From the NCBI GenBank assembly GCA_000827265.1, contig KN834835.1, forward strand, positions 168,440-232,439: a DNA stretch of 64,000 nt, read 5' to 3'. Below are positions 42,492 to 54,749 of this stretch, in pieces. Position numbers and translations under genes: made by a program. The notes beneath the pieces are model-generated. The model saw only the letters and a list, made by a program, of their open reading frames with translations. It had not been told where the DNA came from and did not search any database. Source of the stretch: Collybiopsis luxurians FD-317 M1. Its lineage: Eukaryota > Basidiomycota > Agaricomycetes > Agaricales > Omphalotaceae. Positions within the stretch are counted from its first letter, which is position 1. Every line of letters starts with the position of its first letter.

Positions 42492-45308
42492 GGTGGTGGG
42501 AGAATGTCAAGAGAGGAAAAGATCTTCACGAGACTCGTGAGAACTGTGGACGGTATAGGACCAGTATTATCAGCATTCTCAGTAGAAGTCGTTTCCATGC
42601 GGAAGTTGCTAGACGCTCGTACTTCAGCAGGTTCCAGGATCGTATTAATAGCAAAAAAGGGATGCAGTTTTATGTACTGATCCGTTCAATGCTAGAATAT
42701 CTAATCATTGATTACATAGACCCTTTGCATAGTAAGTAGTTGAATTGAGCTTTTAGCATTGACTAAACATGCGCATTAGGCATTGGGCAATGGGCGATCT
42801 ACTTCCACGAACAAAATTCATCCCTTCTAGGGCTGCGTCCGTGAGCGTTCAAATTATTTTCAACGTTCGACTTTCAATTTCAGTCTCGGGCATGTGCTCA
42901 CATTGATGCCTACAATCAAACTGAGCCATCTTAAACCCTAGGTTTGACTAAACTGAGAATAATAGAAGCAGGTAATATTATACTATGGTACTGTGTAAGT
43001 ATTCTAGTTTTGCTTACTATTCTCTGGCAACCGGGTCTGAATTCAACTGCTTTAATTCGGTAGTAAGCACTGAGTGAGAAGTGGCTAATTCACTATATGT
43101 AAAAATGGATTCTCATATCAGATCATTGATGTGACTGGTGGCAGTAAGCAAGGGGTCCGCAGTTGGAGCGGGCTCAATTGATTTAATCTGGAGACCATGA
43201 ACTTTAGATACCAGGTATGAATTGAGAATGCCAGGGCCCGTTGCTCATCTCAGACCTCATTGGTTAGACGTGCTCTCTTACCTCACGGTGACTTGAGCCA
43301 ACATGATCAAGTCAATGCAGTGATACCCGATGCGTCAAAAGGCTGTACAGGACAATAAAATCGGAGTCATGCCTTTCTATGATCAATAGTATACAGTAAA
43401 AATTACACTCACTTCTCTGCCAGACAGATGCATCCAAATCCACTTTTGGAACAAGGCAGATGCCGGAGTATGCCGTTCCATGACCTCCGTAATTGTACGA
43501 CACACAGAGTATATATATATCATGTTCACTGCTTGTACATTGTATATTTGAGTTTCATCACTGAATCGGAGTTCAAGCGCCTATTCAAGTACAAGGAACG
43601 GAATAATTCCAAGAGAGTAAATTGGTCAAGGAGGGTCTCACACTCGGAAGAAGCTGACTGAGATTGGCAATGTGTCCGCTTCTTGAAGAAGAGTCAACGA
43701 AATTGCTAGGACAGAAAATTCCCATCCAGAAAAAAACAAGCAGCGGAACTGGGATAGAGATGAAGGGAGTGCCTTTCATAATTCAAGAAGTACCAAAGCC
43801 AGAAGCATACTAAACTGTGACGTGGCTGACTATTTTCACCTTTTGTTCAATCTGCTCAGTCAAGATGAGAAAAAGAAGCGAGTGTGTCGCGGTGTACCAA
43901 CTTTGCTCAGTATCTGTCCAGCCGCTTCCAGAGGTGATTTAACTCGGTGTGAGGAGCGGCCAACCTGCGACCGGGATTTATTCTGGAACCGGCGGTAGTC
44001 ACAATGTGAATGCTAGACAGAATGTGACCTATTGAGATGTGATCCAGATTTTTGGAACGAGTGTCTTGGATGGCGTTTTATGCCACACGAGATATGAATT
44101 CCGGCGAAGAGCTGTGAACCTTGTCAAAGCGAGACGAGGGAGAGCACGCAAAAAATATATGTAGTCAGTCGATACTTGAATATTCGAAGCAGAATACAGA
44201 TACAAGTTAACATTGTTTGGATAACAATGCTGTAATACCGGCATCTGAGTTGCCATGTCGGCGGGTAGTTCCATGCTAGTATAAGCGAGCCTGGGGTAAG
44301 CCGGGGATTGGAGTCGACAGCAGCGATTTTAAATTTGTCTTTTTTTCTTTTCGGAATTCTTTTATACTGCATACGTAGAGCAAAGGACCACGGCGTGGGG
44401 GGGCAGGAGCGTTCCCTTTGCGTGGGGGCCCGGTATTGGTAGTTGTAGCTGCCGATCGGAGGAAGTTGTCACGTAAGGTGTATATTAAATTTTCTTCTCC
44501 AACAAAAGACGTGCTTGATAGGTTCTTGAGGTTTCACTGTTGTCGTTATCATCCATCGGCCAGAGCTAAATGAGATAATGACATTGAACACAGTTATTCT
44601 GGTATATTCTTTTCTTCTCGCCAGATATTGTGTCATTCCGCTTCGTCTTCCTTTTGTCATTGAGTCCTCTTGCTGCAAACCATCAGATGTGATGTGTAGA
44701 TGTAGGTAAATGTTTCGCTTGTGCTTACAAAAATAAAAATGATTACTGCCGTATTAGGAAAAGTGATTATAATTGTGCGCTCCCGCTCACCAACTCTCTC
44801 GTGGAATAGCTGCAGATAGCGCAAGTCCAAACTGAGCTTTGCTCTTGCCAACAGCTGGATTGGCTGGAGGTAATTTCCCCCTCTGAATCCAAATCGAGGT
44901 CTAAACTAAACAAATGCCCTTCCCCTCCGTACACTTTTATCCAATAGCCGCCCACATCATTGAATGAGATAATGCCATCTCACCTCCGTCACTACTTGTT
45001 ATCACCCTGCCTTTGCTCAACTCCCAAATTTACAGCGGAATGTGGTGAAAGTCCTACTAGTTGTATAAGTTGGGACCCTTTTCTATCTATTCCAATTGTT
45101 TTACTAAGACCACTGAACTAAGAACACCAGGTTTTCTGTATATTAAGTATAGATTTCCATTGGAACTGGGATTTGAGAGGCAAGTGCATATGGATGTGTG
45201 GAGATCAAGCATTCCAGGAGCTGTTGCTCTGACCGCGACACCCGTATTCGAACAGACACAGAGCGATCACATTGACATGACAGTACGCTAGGACAGGCTA
45301 GTATCCCC
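42492..45308. other. Intergenic, no gene supported
   Basis: Frames are short. A minus-strand stretch at 44657-44955 has splice-like signals (frames containing GGYWIKVYGGEGHLF and GLALSAAIPREL), but no chain could be closed. A TA repeat lies near 43510-43521. Confidence 0.4.
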
Positions 45309-45685
45309 CTACATATTTCTAGCTGCAAAGAGGCGGATTGGCTCCGGGTACACCAACGCAAAGCGCAACTACAATGCTTGATATTCAACACTTGAAAGAA
45401 GCAAAATACCTGGTCACTCACGGCAGTCCTGTTCATTTTGGTAGGAGCAGAGGTTGATATCTGCACCGGATTGTTCAATGACAATGGAACGCGGAGCGGT
45501 GCACTGTACTCACCGTCGGGGTCGCAACCGAGGTTCTCGGCGAGCAGGCATGGAAAGAAAAAGTTCGGGTCGCAACAATCCTCCTTCTTTGCGAGCGCGT
45601 CAAGCAGCGCCGGTCCAGCAGCGATGCTGGGCACCAAGCAGGCGCTAGCGACGAGAAGAGCCTTGAAGATGTTGGAAAGTTGCAT
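45309..45685 (-). CDS. Cysteine-rich small secreted protein
   Basis: Exons 45685-45514 and 45460-45422 are clear; the last exon (45322-45309) is one of two options. The model gives 74 aa. The signal peptide MQLSNIFKALLVASACLVPS is followed by a short mature part with CCDPNFFFPC, ENLGCDPDDINLC and NEQDC, six cysteines in about 35 residues, as in disulfide-rich secreted proteins. If the acceptor four bases downstream (TAG) is used instead, the protein continues about 50 residues into QICRGILACPSVLSCQC, with more cysteines. A TATA box lies about 135 bp before the ATG. An effector-like or defensin-like role is only a guess. Confidence 0.62.
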
Positions 45686-45819
45686 GATAGAAATCTGCAA
45701 GACAACGGGCGCATGAGTATGGAGCACTAGCTCTCGAGTGAAGGAGGGTGCACAGTATACATACTGAGTGCTGTTGTGCTTGAATGCTTCTGGCGTAGGA
45801 CCAGCATGCTGCAGCCGTC

Positions 45820-45826
45820 TTTTATA
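45820..45826 (-). promoter_or_regulatory. TATA box of the Cys-rich gene
   Basis: TATAAAA on the minus strand, 135 bp upstream of the ATG at 45685. Confidence 0.5.
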
Positions 45827-47091
45827 CCCAGACATGCACCGAGATGTCCCGAATCTAAGATCGGTCTAGCTACTTGAAACCTAGATAGTTCTTTGTTGGC
45901 GGCTGGCGAGAGGTTGAATTCGCGGTGATCACACGCCGTCAAAACATCGAAACATTAATATACCACTGTTGTGATTGAAGTTCAACATCAAGCTGAAATC
46001 TAGATAGGAAACGGTATCATGGCCGTCAGTTATGGATGCTCGACGGCTACGAGTATGGCATAACCGTCCGTTGAACGGGTGTACCAAAACCTGCAAGTAC
46101 TAGTACCGTACACTGTTTAAGTCGACGGCAAATTTCAATTGCTGCCCTAAATGACATCATAAAATTCGGAATGCGTTGACTACCTCGACGCTCAAGAGCT
46201 GACATTCGAAGATATTCACAAGTAAAAGAATAACCAGGGAACTCACGAGTCATACGCATCTGGAGTTGCTTTCCGGAGCTGTTTTCCTTGTCAAGTCCAT
46301 GTCTATTGTCAATCTGCCTTTGAAGTTTTTTGAGCCATCTCTTACTTGTCTCTTGGCCCACTTCTTCGACTGGCAACCATGTTCATTTCAGATCCCGTTA
46401 CATACGAGTAGAACCGATCTTTCCGCATGCACTGAGCTTGATAATAGGGCTACCAACATTACAAACCTTTAGCTGCCAGCAGATGTTGTATCGGTATTTT
46501 TATAGGTAGGTTTCATCGGTAAATGGAACAACGTCTAAACCTCACGGAGTCTCAAAACACCGAGTGGCGCATATAGCAAGTACTGGCTAGATATAACCCT
46601 ACTCACTTTGCGGCGAGTGAAAACCGTGATTACGGTTATCAAGCTCAGTCTAATTCGCAGTTGCCATTTTGTAGCGTTTCCAGTACCGACAGCAGCGGGT
46701 CCGAGGAGATGAGCCGCCGTTCCGTACTAACTTATATATATATACATGAGTGAACAGGCATGGTGAAGGGTATATACCGAATCCCCAGTCGTCCAAACAG
46801 GTACCGCCTGTACATGAATTAAGGGTGGGCAAATTCATTGTCAACTAAATCGACTATTCTGTAATCCATTCAGTGATATGAGTATATAGAATCTATTATA
46901 CGAAACCTGTGTTGTTGGCACAGGGAAGGGTAGTCGCCGCGTACGAAAGGTTGTATCCTGAACGCTACAGGCTTGTGACGGAACGATCTAGCGGAGTAGG
47001 GCATCAATGCATCCCGTAGGTGTACAAGTAGAACTCTTCGAGCTCCTGGCTCGGTCGGATTCATGATTATAATTAATAGTGTACTGTGGCA
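45827..47091. other. Intergenic, no gene seen
   Basis: No family pattern. A short TA run lies near 46731-46743. Confidence 0.5.
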
Positions 47092-47328
47092 TTTTAGGCA
47101 CTTCGTAAGGGGTGGGACAGTTGGACAAATCATACGAAATTTATTTTCCGTAAGTGCCTGTTGGACGTCGGGATATCAAGGAATATACGAAATTTAACTA
47201 CCATAAAGGCTAAGCACCCACAGGCGCCTGGGAAAAAATTCGTAAGAGCTTGATTGGCTACCGGACAGGGTGGGAGATTTCGTTTCGTAAGATGCCCTGC
47301 GGACACAGGACATACGAAGTGCTTAAAA
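47092..47328. mobile_element. MITE-like element, 237 bp
   Basis: The ends are 18 bp inverted repeats with two mismatches (TTTTAGGCACTTCGTAAG against TTTTAAGCACTTCGTATG after reversal). Internal TACGAAATTTA and TTCGTAAG motifs recur. There is no coding capacity. A target duplication could not be identified with confidence. Confidence 0.55.
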
Positions 47329-47667
47329 CGCGACAGTAATACCAATGCTAGTACACTTAGAACAGGATAATAAACTGAACTAATAGGTGTGAGAATGTAT
47401 CAGCATCAGGAAAAGGTCAGTGCAAAATCTTAGGCACAGTTGATATATTTTCCACTCTATAACATAAACATGTACAATCTCAAGCCAAAATCCACGGAGA
47501 AGAGAGCTGCCACTTGTTATGAAGCCAGCTGGGTTCCGGGACTAGTCATCCGATTTATTTGAATTTGGGATACCAGCAGACCTTACTGGAAACTTTCAAG
47601 GCACCTCCTGTTAAAACTCATCTCCATTCTCACCTAGATACACACTGATCAGCAAAACTACATCTCA

Positions 47668-47848
47668 GCCCAGGCTACCCAGAGACACCTCCAAATCTTG
47701 AGGAGCTTCAGGTTATTTGGGAACTCTGAAAGCTCTTGTCTTGCTTTCAGAGCTCTGCAGTTACTCTCAGAGATGCGCATCTTGCACAGAGGTCCCAGGG
47801 TATCTCAGAGCTGCCCAAAATTTGGGGGGTGTTTCTGGGCAGCGTGGG
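47668..47848. mobile_element. Foldback element, diverged copy
   Basis: The arms GCCCAGGCTACCCAGAGACACC and the reverse complement of about 47824-47848 pair imperfectly. It is the same family as 48730-48904 but strongly diverged. Confidence 0.5.
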
Positions 47849-48729
47849 ATAAAGGTTAGTTTGCTGATTGACACAGCCCGCCTCTCTCTCCAGAAGCATC
47901 TCCACAATCTCAAATGAGTCAACTCCCCAATATGTCCATGTTGTAACCTGTTGTCCACTATCTCCTCCATGGCAAAGCTCATTGCACAGCATGAGATTGA
48001 CTCAGGCACAAAGTAGGCACACACAATATGAATATAAGCTCTTTGCTTACCACGGCAGGCCTTCTTAAGTACATAATCAGGTTCATAGATGACAAGAAGC
48101 ATTTCTACCACATAGCTGGAGATCTGCCACAATTGTGAAATAGAAAAAAGTAGATGACATGGTTGTGGGTATTCATTTCTGTTGCTTTTCATTCCAATTA
48201 CATTTACTTTACACACCATGCCATGGGCATTTACAACGAGTGCAATATAACTCGATTGTTGACCAAAATGTTGTGGACAGCGTATACATACAAAAGAACA
48301 CTATATTGATGCATAGAACAGTTACAGATAGTCCACCATATGCTCCAGCACAAAGGCAAATAAAGAGTGTTCCTTTGAATGATTCATTCCAAGTGGGTCC
48401 TTCTAAAGGTAGAGCTAATATTCATATTTGAACCGTGGCGGCCCTCTCCAGTCCCTTCAAGACCTTTGCACAGTCTGGTTAAAGTGGAGAGTCTCAAGTA
48501 TGGGAGAACTATCAACGTTGATCACAACCACTACCACGATAGGATACCGTGTCTTTTAATTATATATAAACATCATTTAAACCAAAGCAAAGGCCTAAGG
48601 AGTCACGGAAGCAAGAGTGAATATGGAAATAATGTTGTCCCTAGCCAGGATAAAGTTGGGACTGTTTAGAGGTCCATATACATTCGACAGGGTAATTACT
48701 GCATAAAGACATCAGGAAAAATGCCCTGG

Positions 48730-48904
48730 GCCCAGGCTTCCCAAAGATCTCTGGAGACACCCCCTAATTCCTAGGGATCCCCAGGGACCCTGAAAGATCC
48801 CAGAGCAATCTCAAAGCTCCAAAAGACTCTAGGAGAGATCTGAGAGATTTCTGGGATCCCTAGGAATTTGGGGGTGTCTCCAGAGACCTCTGGGCAGCCT
48901 GGGC
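48730..48904. mobile_element. Foldback element, 175 bp
   Basis: About 55 bp arms are inverted (GCCCAGGCTTCCCAAAGATC on the left; the right arm reversed begins GCCCAGGCTGCCCAGAGGTC), with about 10% mismatches and a short centre. It is non-coding and would fold into a long hairpin. The copy at 49210-49384 is identical and probably an assembly duplicate. Confidence 0.7.
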
Positions 48905-49011
48905 AAAAGGTAATTTTCCTGATGGAAGTTGTATGGTGCAATATATTGCACCAGACTCAATTAGCAGGAGAAGAACATTTTGAACAATAGTTCTTCTATA
49001 GGATCCAGCTT

Positions 49012-49207
49012 NNNNNNNNNNNNNNNNNNNNNNNNNNNNNNNNNNNNNNNNNNNNNNNNNNNNNNNNNNNNNNNNNNNNNNNNNNNNNNNNNNNNNNNNN
49101 NNNNNNNNNNNNNNNNNNNNNNNNNNNNNNNNNNNNNNNNNNNNNNNNNNNNNNNNNNNNNNNNNNNNNNNNNNNNNNNNNNNNNNNNNNNNNNNNNNNN
49201 NNNNNNN
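49012..49207. other. Assembly gap (196 N)
   Basis: Run of N. The 284 bp before it (48728-49011) and after it (49208-49491) are identical. Confidence 0.99.
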
Positions 49208-49491
49208 GGGCCCAGGCTTCCCAAAGATCTCTGGAGACACCCCCTAATTCCTAGGGATCCCCAGGGACCCTGAAAGATCCCAGAGCAATCTCAAAGCTCC
49301 AAAAGACTCTAGGAGAGATCTGAGAGATTTCTGGGATCCCTAGGAATTTGGGGGTGTCTCCAGAGACCTCTGGGCAGCCTGGGCAAAAGGTAATTTTCCT
49401 GATGGAAGTTGTATGGTGCAATATATTGCACCAGACTCAATTAGCAGGAGAAGAACATTTTGAACAATAGTTCTTCTATAGGATCCAGCTT
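49208..49491 (+). repeat. Exact repeat of 48728-49011, likely false duplication
   Basis: Base-for-base copy of the sequence on the other side of the gap, at a constant offset of 480. It includes the foldback element and part of a 7-TM exon. The simplest reading is that two contig ends overlap and were scaffolded instead of merged. Confidence 0.85.
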
Positions 49492-50150
49492 CTTTCATGA
49501 GACAATAATGATTCCTGCACATGGTGGATAGTAAGAATTAGATTTGGATAAGTGTAGCCAAGAATTTATAACACTTACCATGCCTTCCATGCAATCATGC
49601 TTGCTGCAAGCATGTTAACTGCAAATGAGACCACAAGTGACAGCCAATCCAGGATTGTTCTGGACTCGGATTCAGCCACCTTGATCTCAATATTATCCAG
49701 AATGCAATCTGCCACATTGATTCCTAAAAGAAATTATCCACAGGATTCAATGGACTTCAGTTATCTTAGGCACCAACATTCACAATCATGAAAAGCACAA
49801 GTATAACTCTCTAAAGCATTTCCTGTTGAAAAAAAGTCCATGCTCTCCAGATCACAATCAAATCACTTAAAATCACCTGAATAAAATGCTTGATACACTG
49901 CACAAGGGATGAATACAACAGACTCACAGAAACTGTTCCAATCCAACCACCCATATAAAACACTAACGAAACTTTATTGTCTGCCATTCTGCCTGTTGCT
50001 TCAAGTTCTCCCTGTATCTCTGGTACTATCTCAACGACAGTTATCTGATTATATATAAGTGGGAGTGCATCATGGCTAAAAGTATTCCAAGTCAAAGCCA
50101 GAAATAAGATGAGGAGGCAAGCAAGAAGAGAAGTTCTTAAATAAGTTCCA

Positions 50151-51060
50151 GATTTAGTCCTATCAAGGTGCCATGAACAAACAGATATATGGGTTAATAA
50201 TCTAAGAAACTATAGTGAAATTACTTACACTAGCATGTCACCCACACATTCCTAAAATAGTGAAACCTCGATCGAGTATTTCATGATCACAGTATGGCGT
50301 TCAAATATTAACATTGATGAATCATAATCAATGTACCAAGGCTTTGATAACAAGATTCTCAAGCGGGATCTTATCCATGTAATTTAATTCTAGCCAGCGC
50401 AACGCTAACATCCAGCAGCCATCTTGGCTCACCGCTCAATATCGGCTGCTTAATATCCGCAGCTGTGGACTTGCTGGCTCCAGCTGAAACGGAACCTGAC
50501 GAAGGGAAATGAAATGTCAAAGGAGGATATTGACGAAATGGATGCCATAACTTGCGATACCAAATATACACCCCTGAAGGCAACGCAGCTATCAACAGGC
50601 CATAAATTCACAAAGAAAATTATCGCTACACACGGGAGCTGCCTTGAAACGGCAGCTGCGGAGTCCCCAAAAATTGATAGGTTGAGCGGTGAACAAGCAT
50701 ACGAGATTTACGTATTGCTGAGAACATGGTTCATTTATTAGAATCAAAAAAAAAAAGTACGAAAGGTTTGCGACGGTGAACCTCGAAGATGAGGGGCGTC
50801 ATAGATTCCAGAAATTTGGCTGCATAAAGATCGAAGTCGAGAAGGGAACAACAAAGCGAATCACAAGCACGACTGTACCCGTGGAAAGGAGCACTGACCA
50901 TGGGTGACTTATCAGGATGAGAAGGGTGATTAGCAGACCCAAGGTAAAACCTGTATATTCTTGAACTCGCCGATCTCTGACCTTACCCTTGGGGCTACGC
51001 CCAAGATGAAATGATACAAACGTTATGAGCTTATAGACAAAATGCGTACTGGGAATCTAG
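50151..51060. other. Intergenic, no gene seen
   Basis: Contains a 75 aa plus-strand frame at 50514-50741 with no family pattern and a poly-A run at about 50746-50756. Confidence 0.45.
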
Positions 51061-52358
51061 CTAATTCCCGACACAGCTCTTCAGTGGCCAGTTTCTCCTG
51101 GCTACGACCATTAACCAGTCTTCCAATGATATATCTTTGGGTACCGGTTGACCGTCGACGAATTCTTCTTCTAGAACCTGCAATACAAGGCACAGACGGG
51201 TTTATCAATCACACAAGAGCTCGAGAGAAGGGGGGAGGCTAAGGTACAGAACGTAAGAAAGGACGTACCCTGAACCAATCCTCACTACCAAACAAGACCA
51301 TAGCACCGAAATCAATCAAGCCGGAAAACTCAGTTAACGAGATCCACAATGTGTTACCTTGATGTAAGAAGAACGGGTTGGCAACATTGTCAAATAAAAA
51401 GTCACTTATCCCTTACTGTCGCTAGGATCCCGATGAACCAACCCACTGCTCTTTTCCAAATCCAAAACGGCTCGTACTAGATCGGAGTACCTTGCGTTGA
51501 AGAACGATTCGCAAGCGAGTTTTGGGCCGGAGAGGATTTGTTCGTATTCCGTTGGATTGATTTTGGTTAGGGGACTGCCGTTTACTTTTTTCATGATGAT
51601 CCAGAGGTCGCCTGTGACTTGTTCTTGGCCAGAGGTGATGTAGAGTGAACCGGACTCGACCTGGATGGGGTTAGGTGTAGGGGAGCTTACAAGTGAGAGA
51701 TCGGAGGAAGTGCGAGTAAGAGGGATGTGTCTTACCGTTTGAAGATGAGAGACTTCGCTTTCAAAGTAGTTTGACATGTCTTGGGCGGAAAGGAAGGCTT
51801 CTAGGCGCAGCTTCTTTGCGACCATCTGTGTATAAAATGGGCAAGTGTTGGCAGCAAAAGATAGCTAGTTGGAATTTACCGGGGGATATGAAGGCTCAAT
51901 GACTGGATACACGAATGAGTCTGCACCGATCATTCGATTGGGAGAGTCGAGGTCGGTCATTCGGATGAGGAATGTTTGTGAGGTGTTTAGACCGTTTACA
52001 GAAGAGGGCAAAACGATCTGTTTGAGAGAGTCGTTTGTTCCCATACTGGGTATCTAGTAGATGAGGTCAACAAAAACATGAATATCAGTTTATCATACAT
52101 ATCTCTTCCTCAATACTGTAGCTTACAGTGGGAGAGACAAAACTGGGCATCAACTTGATACCGAAATTTTGCTGAAGATTGTGAAAGATGAGCTGGTTTG
52201 ATCATCATCTGACGGCCACTTACGAGTTCCAATTTCGGGGTACACATATTCATAAAGGAACTTCCGAGGAATATAAGAGAAAGGCAGAGAAGATACAAGG
52301 TGAACGAGGTAGTAGGCCGTGTCCTTTGGACTCGACCAGAGGTGAATTCAGATATCAT
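51061..52358 (-). CDS. Signal-anchored kinase-fold protein, 297 aa
   Basis: Seven minus-strand exons fit in phase: 52358-52224, 52171-52127, 52053-51880, 51825-51736, 51660-51417, 51357-51269 and 51177-51061. The N-terminus has a hydrophobic helix (TSFTLYLLCLSLIFLGSS) that could be a signal peptide or anchor. The kinase-like core includes GDLWIIMKKVNGSPL (hinge-like), the catalytic loop HRDPSDSN (about residues 224-231, with its last residues supplied across an intron) and LIDFGAM (about 243-249). All three key positions (HRD Asp, Asn, DFG Asp) are present. A clear glycine-rich loop is not seen. The C-lobe is short and ends VVARRNWPLKSCVGN. It is related to the decayed fragments at 35372-36470. 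Membrane or secretory localisation of a kinase fold is unusual. Confidence 0.75.
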
Positions 52359-53339
52359 TTCGGAAATGAGGCGGCGAATTTTCTTGGTAAATTTAGGCAA
52401 TAGAAGGTTCAGAAGTTGCCTTGATGTCTGCCTCGAACAGAATACGATACCCCCTTGACCAGCAAGATGGTGGGCGGAAGGAAAGAGACCGCAGCTACCC
52501 CGAACCTCCACGCAGCCGGAGGTTCGGCGTCCGGGCGATAAGATAAACGCTAAGCGCCCGAAATTTCCCGATTTCTTTTTCTCACGGTTTCGCCCTTCCA
52601 ACGTCCATATTGTCGATGCAATGGCGAAGGCCAAATCCAGGTAACGGTTTATTTCAGGAGGGTTGGTTGTATACTGAGCCGAAGCCCTTAGAACGATGAT
52701 CGTACGCCTAATATCAACGGCCCAAAGTGGCTTTTTCTACACTACACAGCGCGTGAGGCAAGGGCTACCGCTTTCTCGAGTGAAATATGATCCAGTCGGT
52801 GTGTAGCGGGCTTTCAGTTTTTGAATCGGTCTGAATTTCTGTCATTTGTGAATCTTCCAGTGAAAAGACACGTTCTGTTTGTCGAGAGCAAAAAGGCGAA
52901 GAAGGGCTAGTCAAGATTTGAGGTAGTTTAACGTAAAAAGGATATGCGTTTAGACTTGTACCTAGGTGCGTCCTTACATTGAATGGTATAGAATATGACG
53001 CTGACGCTACGAGATAGAGCATGTTGAGTTTATTTACCTACTGATTCATCCCTGGTTGACTCTGTCGTTCCTGCCGCAAAGAATTCAACTCTCCTCATGC
53101 GACCTTCTCCGTTCACGGAATCACCCATGATTAGTAGTTACTCCTTCCCATCCATCGCCGTTTAGTCTGCAAAATATGTCGTACACGGTGGCAGGCCAAG
53201 CAGTCGGTTTCGAGCCCAGTACAACAGCCTTTGAGACCTGTCCTTCAGCTCCGCTTTCCTTCCATTTTCCATTTGAATGGATCACAGTAACGGACTGAAT
53301 ATTACGAGTAGATAGTCTGTTAAGTTTTTGTTTAACAGG
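52359..53339. other. Intergenic, no gene seen
   Basis: No supported frame. Confidence 0.5.
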
Positions 53340-53431
53340 TCCCTGGTAGTATATCGGTTAGTACACGCGCCTGTCATACTCTCCTGTACTCTTATCCGCG
53401 CGAAAGCTGGGTTCGACTCCCAGCCAGGGAG
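53340..53431 (+). tRNA. tRNA-Asp (GTC), intron-containing
   Basis: The acceptor stem TCCCTGG (53340-53346) pairs perfectly with CCAGGGA (53424-53430), followed by G at the discriminator position, as required for Asp. The T arm is CTGGG-TTCGACT-CCCAG. The anticodon stem CGCGC (53366-53370) pairs with GCGCG (53398-53402). The anticodon GTC is at 53373-53375. A 20 nt intron (53377-53396) sits one base 3' of the anticodon, the standard eukaryotic position. CCA is not encoded. Confidence 0.94.
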
Positions 53432-54749
53432 ATGTGATTTTGTTCCTCACTTCGGAATGCATGCTTCTCTTATGTGACTCTTTTTCTTTTTCTATACAAA
53501 CCCATTTGACCTGACATGGACTTCTGCGCTTACATGTACGATGCGAGGGATGCCTAATGCATATGGTGGCGCTCTAAGGGTTTCTTTCTAGGACCCGATG
53601 CAGAAGCCGGCGTCCACACTTTGTTCGAGGGTATACAGGGTGTGTTGTATTTTGGGTGCGCTGAGCATCATCGTGAGTCGTTATTGGTTTCCTCTGACTA
53701 TTTTTTTTTTGGCTTATCAATCCTATATACAACTTCATCTCTTTCAATGTGTTGAGAGTCGCTTCCCTGCTCCTGCGATAGAGCTCGCGTTGTTTTAGAA
53801 GGTAGGTTTCATGTTCAAGTCATATCATGAGGTTCTTCTTTTCTAGTCGACGATGAAGAAGAGGGGATGGATTAAGAGTGAATGTCCTTGATGATGAATA
53901 GACATGGACCATCACTAGTATAATTTTCGTAAGTGGCAAGATTCTTTTTGATACATGCTGTGTTCGAACTCTTTTGACTGGTTCTCAGAGACGTGACGCG
54001 AGGTGAATGTTTGATGCGAACTGACTCGATTGAAGTGAGTCTCTGCGGTTTTTTTCTTCCCCTGTCCAGCCGCAATGGTGGGCTAGCCACTTGAAAACAA
54101 AGGTCAAGAGATTTCGTTCACTGCGCTATATCTATGCATAGAGTTGAAACGACGCGAACAGACCGGTCTTCAAAACTATATACTTACGAGTACGCCTTTA
54201 AATTCGATGATTTCTCGATGATAGATAGGAGACGGCTGGAATCAGCGATTGTCCTGAAATTGGGGCGCTGGCGTGGTAAGCATCTGATTCTTGTATTTAC
54301 CAGCTATCCACGTTCTGGGCCAGTATCGTAAGTCATGCACTTCCTTGAGTGTGTCATGGCCTTGTTCACAAGTATGCAATACAAGAGTGGTAACTGGATT
54401 TCTTGGTGAGAGGATGAGGTACTCCTAAGGCTCGGAAGGTGTTCCTGAATGGCAAAGTGAGCGCTGATGGTCTTGTATTCGAACGCAATCGCTACTTAAT
54501 CTTGTATCAGTCAACCTGTTGTGTCATGTCACCTATCGTGATGGTGAAAGGCCGTTCAGCAATATTTAGCATATTTAACTTTGACAGATCGTCTTCCTAG
54601 TATTTGGATATAATACAAGGCTAGGTATATGTGCTTTCGATGATCGATAAGAGGGACTGGGCTGATGATAAATATGAAGACCCAAATTCACTCAAATACA
54701 ACGAAATATCCTCCAACGACTCGACAATCTTTCCTCTGTCTTTGCCAGT
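53432..54749. other. Intergenic, no gene seen
   Basis: A 66 aa hydrophobic plus-strand frame at 53598-53798 has no supporting signals. Nothing else is seen. Confidence 0.45.

Larger units (their letters stand above)
48420..50150 (-). pseudogene. Damaged fungal 7-TM membrane-protein gene
   Basis: Minus-strand exon products match the common basidiomycete 7-TM proteins of unknown function. They are YLRTSLLACLLILFLALTWN (about 50130), MGGWIGTVS joined to VILSDLIVIWRAW (about 49820-49960), GINVADCILDNIE through AASMIAWKAW (49723-49579), YRRTIVQNVLLLLIESGAIY (from 49514) and RYPIVVVVVINVD (about 48500). The exon beginning at 49514 has no donor before it runs into the foldback element, and no start exon is found upstream of 50150. 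The gene is therefore probably broken, by that insertion and by 5' loss. The assembly gap falls inside it and may exaggerate the damage. Confidence 0.5.

Noticed and set aside
45143..45835. 230 aa minus-strand frame as a single-exon gene
   Set aside because: It reads through clear GTGAGT donors and starts far upstream of the signal peptide. The spliced small secreted protein explains the region better.
49340..49522. Minus-strand frame as an independent 60 aa gene
   Set aside because: It is an exon of the damaged 7-TM gene running into the foldback element, not a separate gene.
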